Shown one piece after another: positions 60,957-64,000 of a stretch of 64,000 nt of DNA. The translations under genes and the position numbers were made by a program. The notes under the pieces are model-generated. The model ran no database searches, was not told where the DNA came from, and was given only the letters and a program-made list of their open reading frames with translations. The first letter of the stretch is position 1. Each line of letters begins with the position of its first letter. Origin of the DNA: Streptomyces hiroshimensis (GTDB lineage: Bacteria > Actinomycetota > Actinomycetes > Streptomycetales > Streptomycetaceae); the NCBI RefSeq assembly GCF_014650335.1, contig NZ_BMUT01000013.1, positions 119,127-183,126 of the forward strand, in the 5' to 3' direction.

Positions 60957-61609
60957 TGGAGTCGTCCAGGAGCGCGGATCCGGGAACCGTGCGTCCGGGC
61001 GGGCGCACCGCCCGCGTGCGTGCGGCCGTCCTGCAGGCCGCCGGAGACGCACTGGCCGAGGGCGGGTTCTCCGGCCTCGACCTCGCCGACGTGGCCCGCC
61101 GCGCGGACGTCGGCAGGACGACCGTGTACCGCCGCTGGGGCACGCCGGCGGGCCTCGCCGCCGACGTGCTCGCGGACATGGCCGAGCAGTCCCTCCCGCG
61201 CGCCCGTACGGGCACGCTCCTGGGCGACCTGCGCGCCAATGCCCGCCTCGTGCAGCGCACACTGGCCGACCCGCGCCAGGGAGCGCTCTTCAAGGCGGTG
61301 ATCGCCGCAGCGACCTGCAACGACGAGGCGGCGGCGGCCCTCCGTCTCTTCTACGACACCCGTGTCGCGGAGTGGGAGCCCTGCGTCCGGGAAGCCGTCG
61401 AGCGAGGTGAGCTGCCCGAGGGGACCGACACCCGCGAGGTCGTCCGGGCCGTCTCCGCTCCCCTCTACTACCGCCTGCTGACCACCGGCGAGGCGCTCGA
61501 CGAGGCGGCGGCGGACCGTGCGGCTGCGGCCGCGGTCGCAGCCGCACAGGCGGGGGCCTTCGTCACGGCCGTCACGGCCGTGACGGCTGACACTCCGGCC
61601 AAACAGTGA
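60956..61609 (+). CDS. TetR-family transcriptional regulator
   Basis: 217 residues. N-terminal helix-turn-helix (AAVLQAAGDALAEGGFSGLD, LADVARRADVGRTTVYRRWG), then a TetR_C-like effector domain (LLGDLRANARLVQRTLADPR). An Ala-rich tail with a duplicated VTAVTAVTAD ends the chain. ATG 60956 behind AATAGGAG. Divergent from the AKR gene; a small organic ligand is expected. Confidence 0.9.
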   Translation: MESSRSADPGTVRPGGRTARVRAAVLQAAGDALAEGGFSGLDLADVARRADVGRTTVYRRWGTPAGLAADVLADMAEQSLPRARTGTLLGDLRANARLVQRTLADPRQGALFKAVIAAATCNDEAAAALRLFYDTRVAEWEPCVREAVERGELPEGTDTREVVRAVSAPLYYRLLTTGEALDEAAADRAAAAAVAAAQAGAFVTAVTAVTADTPAKQ

Positions 61610-61728
61610 AACGAACGCGTCATCGCGAGGTGAACAGCGGCTTCCGGTGCATGAGTGGTGAAAGGGTCCGGAGCGGTCCCCCGCCCGTGGGGCACCGGTG
61701 GATGCACCACTCGTCGAAAGGATCTTTC

Positions 61729-62196
61729 GTGAGTAAGAGGACCACCACACTGCTGGCAGCCGCCGCCCTCTCCGTCGTCGCCCTCGCCGGGCAGGCCGCG
61801 GCCGCGGAGGCCTCGGGCCATGCCGCCCCGGCCGCTGCGACCGCGGCGGCGAAGCCGGGTGTCCCGGCCACCCGCACCGTCCACGCTCCGTTCACCCTCG
61901 AGCGCAACCAGTCGCTGGCCTCCGACACCGCCCGCCTGGTCATGCAGTCCGACGGCAACCTCGTCATCTACGACGAGTTCGGCAGAGCCCGCTGGTCCAC
62001 GGGAACCGTCGGCCAGGGATGGAGAGCCGCGTTCCAGGAGGACGGCAACTTCGTGGTGTACACCCGCTCGGGCAAGGCCGTCTGGTCGTCCAGGACGGCC
62101 GGACACCCGGGCTCGCGCCTGGTCGTGCAGGACGACGGCAACGTCGTCATCTACGACGGCAGCCAGGCGATCTGGGCCTCCGGCACGAACCACTGA
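61729..62196 (+). CDS. Secreted bulb-type mannose-binding-lectin-like protein
   Basis: 155 residues. Signal peptide (KRTTTLLAAAALSVVALAG then QAAAAEA) followed by one beta-prism II lectin domain with three sugar-site copies: QSDGNLVIYD, QEDGNFVVYT and QDDGNVVIYD (QxDxNxVxY). No catalytic or toxin domain is attached, so it is a soluble lectin. In other bacteria such domains occur in lectin-like bacteriocins; here it is alone. GTG 61729 with GAAAGGATCTTTC. Followed by a terminator hairpin. Confidence 0.88.
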   Translation: MSKRTTTLLAAAALSVVALAGQAAAAEASGHAAPAAATAAAKPGVPATRTVHAPFTLERNQSLASDTARLVMQSDGNLVIYDEFGRARWSTGTVGQGWRAAFQEDGNFVVYTRSGKAVWSSRTAGHPGSRLVVQDDGNVVIYDGSQAIWASGTNH

Positions 62197-62210
62197 TTCC
62201 GACCGGTACG

Positions 62211-62239
62211 GCAGCCGGGCCCGGCCGGGGCCCGGCTGC
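62211..62239. terminator. Hairpin terminator after the lectin gene
   Basis: A 12-bp perfect stem (GCAGCCGGGCCC with GGGCCCGGCTGC) around a 5-base loop, without a T run. Confidence 0.75.
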
Positions 62240-62312
62240 ACGGCACGCACCGAAGGCGGCGGCCCCGCGGCCGGCAGAGCCTCGTAGCCCGGTTTCACCC
62301 GACAGCCCTGTT

Positions 62313-62528
62313 TCACAGGGCGATCGGCCGGTACTCCAGAGCCCGGTCCACCACTTCCTCGGCGGAGAGCTCACGCCCCCGCGGCCAGAAGATCAGGTCG
62401 GTGACGTAGCCGGACGGGCAGGCCAGGCCCCTGTCGAGCAGCTCCGCCAGGCGATCCCCCTCGGCCTCCGTCGCGTAGTCCGCGTCCATGACGCGCTGTA
62501 CGAGGCCGACGGCCTCCTGCCGATCCAT
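62313..62528 (-). CDS. Small acidic protein resembling colicin E-type immunity proteins
   Basis: 71 residues, acidic. The pattern EAVGLVQRVMDADYATEAEG then CPSGYVTDLIFWPRGRELSA and EEVVDRAL follows the helix-rich colicin/pyocin immunity fold, where the PSG-DLI(Y/F) motif contacts the toxin. The start ATG 62528 has GGAAGGGG upstream. No DNase-type colicin gene is visible nearby. Annotated relatives in Streptomyces are often called e9imm. The match is short, so function as an immunity protein is a suggestion. Confidence 0.55.
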   Translation of the reverse strand: MDRQEAVGLVQRVMDADYATEAEGDRLAELLDRGLACPSGYVTDLIFWPRGRELSAEEVVDRALEYRPIAL

Positions 62529-62704
62529 GTCCCGTCCCCTTCCGTGCGCACTCACCGGGCTTCTCTTCCCTTTGGGAGACATGATCGCCGGAGCGCGGAT
62601 TCCGGGCCGACCCCGTTGACTCCAGGCGACTCCCAGCAGACGGCTGCGCATCCGGCCCGTGTCGCAGGAGCCGCGGAGCGGGGGTGGGGAGGTAAGCAAG
62701 GGAC

Positions 62705-63811
62705 ATGCGCATTCAGTTCCCTCCGGCAGAGCCCGGCCTCTCGGGGCGCCGGCGCGTGCTGATTGCCGCCCCTTTGGGGCTCATCGCCGCCATCATGGCG
62801 GCCGACCTGCTGACCGGCCCCGACATCCACCTCGGCCCCCTGCTGGTCGCAGCCCCCGCCCTCACCGCGACCTTCGGCAGCACACGGCTGACCGCCTTCA
62901 TCGGCGCCCTGGCGGTGGGCGCCCAGATCGCCCTCGGGTTCATCTTCGGCCGGACCACGACCGCCGATCACCAGACGCAGACCGCAGCCCTGTTCCTGGC
63001 CGTCTGCTTCATCGTCGCCTTCCGCGCCGTGCGCCGACGCCACGAGCGGGCACTGGACCGGGCCAGATGGGTCGCCAATGTCGCACAGAGAGTCCTGCTC
63101 AAGCCCCTCCCCTCCCGCCTCGGGCCCCTGGAGCTGGTCTCGGAGTACGCGGCGGCCGAGGCCGAGGCGCAGATCGGCGGAGACCTCTACGCGGCCGCCC
63201 GCGCCCGCGACGCGACCCGCGTCATGATCGGTGACTGCCGCGGCAAAGGACTGACCGCCGTCGGGGACGCCGCCCTGCTCCTGGGCGCCTTCCGCGCCGC
63301 CGCCCACCGCTTCCCGCCCCTCCCCCGCCTCGTCGCCCACCTGCACAACACCGTCTACTGGGACGCGGAGCAGCCCGCCGACGAGCTCGCGGTCGGCGAG
63401 AGCTTCGTGACGGCGGCCGTGCTGGAGATCCCCGACGATCAGCCCCTGGTGCAGGTCATCAGCTGCGGCCATCCACCGCCACTGATCGTCCGCGACGGCG
63501 AGGTCGTCACTCTGGCGGTCTCCGAGCCGAACCTGCCCCTCGGCCTGGGCACACCCACGACGCAGGACGACTACGAAGCCGAGGTCTTCGCCTTCCGTGA
63601 AGGCGATCTTCTCCTGCTCTACACCGACGGGGTCATCGAAGCCCGCGATCCCCACGGCACCTTCTACCCCCTCGCCGAGCGCCTGGCCGCCTGGAACGAA
63701 CGCGAACCACGGCGCCTGATCCAGCGCATCCGCCAGGACCTGCTCACGCATGCCGGCGGGTCCCTCGACGACGACGTCGCCATGGTCGCCATCCGGCGCA
63801 GCCCTGCGTAA
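62705..63811 (+). CDS. Membrane-anchored SpoIIE/PP2C-type serine phosphatase
   Basis: 368 residues. Three to four N-terminal membrane helices (residues about 18-105), a coiled linker (RAVRRRHERALDRARWVANV), then a PP2C/SpoIIE phosphatase domain with EAQIGGDLYAAARA, RVMIGDCRGKG, ISCGHPPPLI and LLLYTDGVIEARD, all metal-binding motifs intact. Such phosphatases reverse anti-anti-sigma phosphorylation and belong to sigma-factor partner switching. No partner genes are adjacent. ATG 62705. Confidence 0.9.
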   Translation: MRIQFPPAEPGLSGRRRVLIAAPLGLIAAIMAADLLTGPDIHLGPLLVAAPALTATFGSTRLTAFIGALAVGAQIALGFIFGRTTTADHQTQTAALFLAVCFIVAFRAVRRRHERALDRARWVANVAQRVLLKPLPSRLGPLELVSEYAAAEAEAQIGGDLYAAARARDATRVMIGDCRGKGLTAVGDAALLLGAFRAAAHRFPPLPRLVAHLHNTVYWDAEQPADELAVGESFVTAAVLEIPDDQPLVQVISCGHPPPLIVRDGEVVTLAVSEPNLPLGLGTPTTQDDYEAEVFAFREGDLLLLYTDGVIEARDPHGTFYPLAERLAAWNEREPRRLIQRIRQDLLTHAGGSLDDDVAMVAIRRSPA

Positions 63812-63830
63812 ACGCCCCGGGTATGCGGGG

Positions 63831-63870
63831 AGGGCGGTGGCGCCCCGCTGGTGTGGGGTGCCACCGCCCT
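63831..63870. terminator. Bidirectional hairpin terminator
   Basis: AGGGCGGTGGCGCCCC (63831-63846) pairs with GGGGTGCCACCGCCCT (63855-63870), one mismatch, between the convergent phosphatase and transglycosylase genes. Confidence 0.75.
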
Positions 63871-63889
63871 CGGCAGTGTGTGGTGCTGA

Positions 63890-64000
63890 TCAGTACGCGG
63901 AGTTGACGTTGTCCATCGAGCCGTACTTGTCGGCCGCGTAGTTGCAGGCGGCGGTGATGTTGGCGACCGGGTCGTAGATGTCCCAGGACGTGCCCTCGAC
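63890..64000 (-). CDS. Transglycosylase-domain secreted protein, C-terminal end (cut by window)
   Basis: The last 36 residues, TSWDIYDPVANITAACNYAA then DKYGSMDNVNSAY, are the closing part of the Streptomyces lytic-transglycosylase (SLT-like) domain found in exported hydrolases and Rpf-like proteins. The catalytic Glu and signal peptide lie outside the window. Confidence 0.8.
   Translation of the reverse strand, partial: VEGTSWDIYDPVANITAACNYAADKYGSMDNVNSAY

Overview
The window is 64 kb of very GC-rich DNA with actinobacterial gene density, purine-rich Shine-Dalgarno sites, many GTG starts and a typical soil Streptomyces gene set: a 2-methylisoborneol operon, a rifampicin monooxygenase behind a rifamycin-associated palindrome, a PhoD phosphatase, secreted lectins and many one-gene regulators. 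I therefore read it as a Streptomyces chromosome, probably an accessory or arm-like part: there are no rRNA or tRNA genes, few conserved housekeeping genes, and several decayed genes.

Layout. 0-3.7 kb: end of a CAP-domain secreted protein, a 2H phosphoesterase, a flavohemoglobin plus FMN split-barrel operon, DUF488. 3.8-6.7 kb: GPP methyltransferase and 2-methylisoborneol synthase, then a ruined serine carboxypeptidase. 6.7-8.6 kb: a PIMT-like O-methyltransferase preceded by a 39-residue Asp-rich peptide gene (candidate RiPP pair), then an RNA ligase. 8.7-15 kb: P450, amidohydrolase with a hairpin over its ribosome site, F420-type oxidoreductase, Ser-repeat protein, PQQ-like lipoprotein, small proteins. 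15-19.7 kb: RAE-controlled rox, a MerR-peroxiredoxin fusion, LysE exporter, anchored esterase. 19.9-32.4 kb: amidase, aspartate aminotransferase, ankyrin/HEAT protein, epimerase, hydrolases, class C serine hydrolase, PhoD, SRAP. 32.4-40.8 kb: a CrtC-lipocalin/prenyl-synthase fusion divergent from an MMPL exporter and secreted protein, a Pro/Ala-rich surface protein, an SGNH hydrolase. 40.9-45.3 kb: AraC-VOC pair, UvrA-like ATPase, TmrB-like protein. 45.3-53.8 kb: ricin lectin, tautomerase/LysR, psuG-psuK, a frameshifted CoA-transferase, an orphan SapB/AmfS-type lanthipeptide precursor, an MmyB-type regulator and an old yellow enzyme. 54.5-64 kb: anchored protein, hypothetical protein, TPR-sulfotransferase operon, glutathione peroxidase, AKR/TetR divergent pair, mannose-lectin-like protein, a colicin-immunity-like small protein, a SpoIIE-type phosphatase, and the end of a transglycosylase gene.

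How they work together. Most genes are single units or two-gene operons. Coherent modules are: NO/redox defence (flavohemoglobin operon, MerR-Prx, Gpx); odorant synthesis (GPP to 2-methyl-GPP to 2-MIB); antibiotic self-protection (rox, TmrB-like, UvrA-like, VOC); pseudouridine breakdown (psuG-psuK, ATGA overlap); and a putative prenyl-lipid module (fusion enzyme, MMPL pump, coupled secreted protein).

The most novel-looking items are two peptide genes too short for ordinary gene calling: the Asp-rich peptide upstream of the PIMT-like enzyme (7702-7821), and the SapB/AmfS-like precursor with a labionin motif but no synthetase in the window (51108-51230). Next come the lipocalin-prenyl-synthase fusion and a MerR-peroxiredoxin fusion that carries an internal ribosome site.
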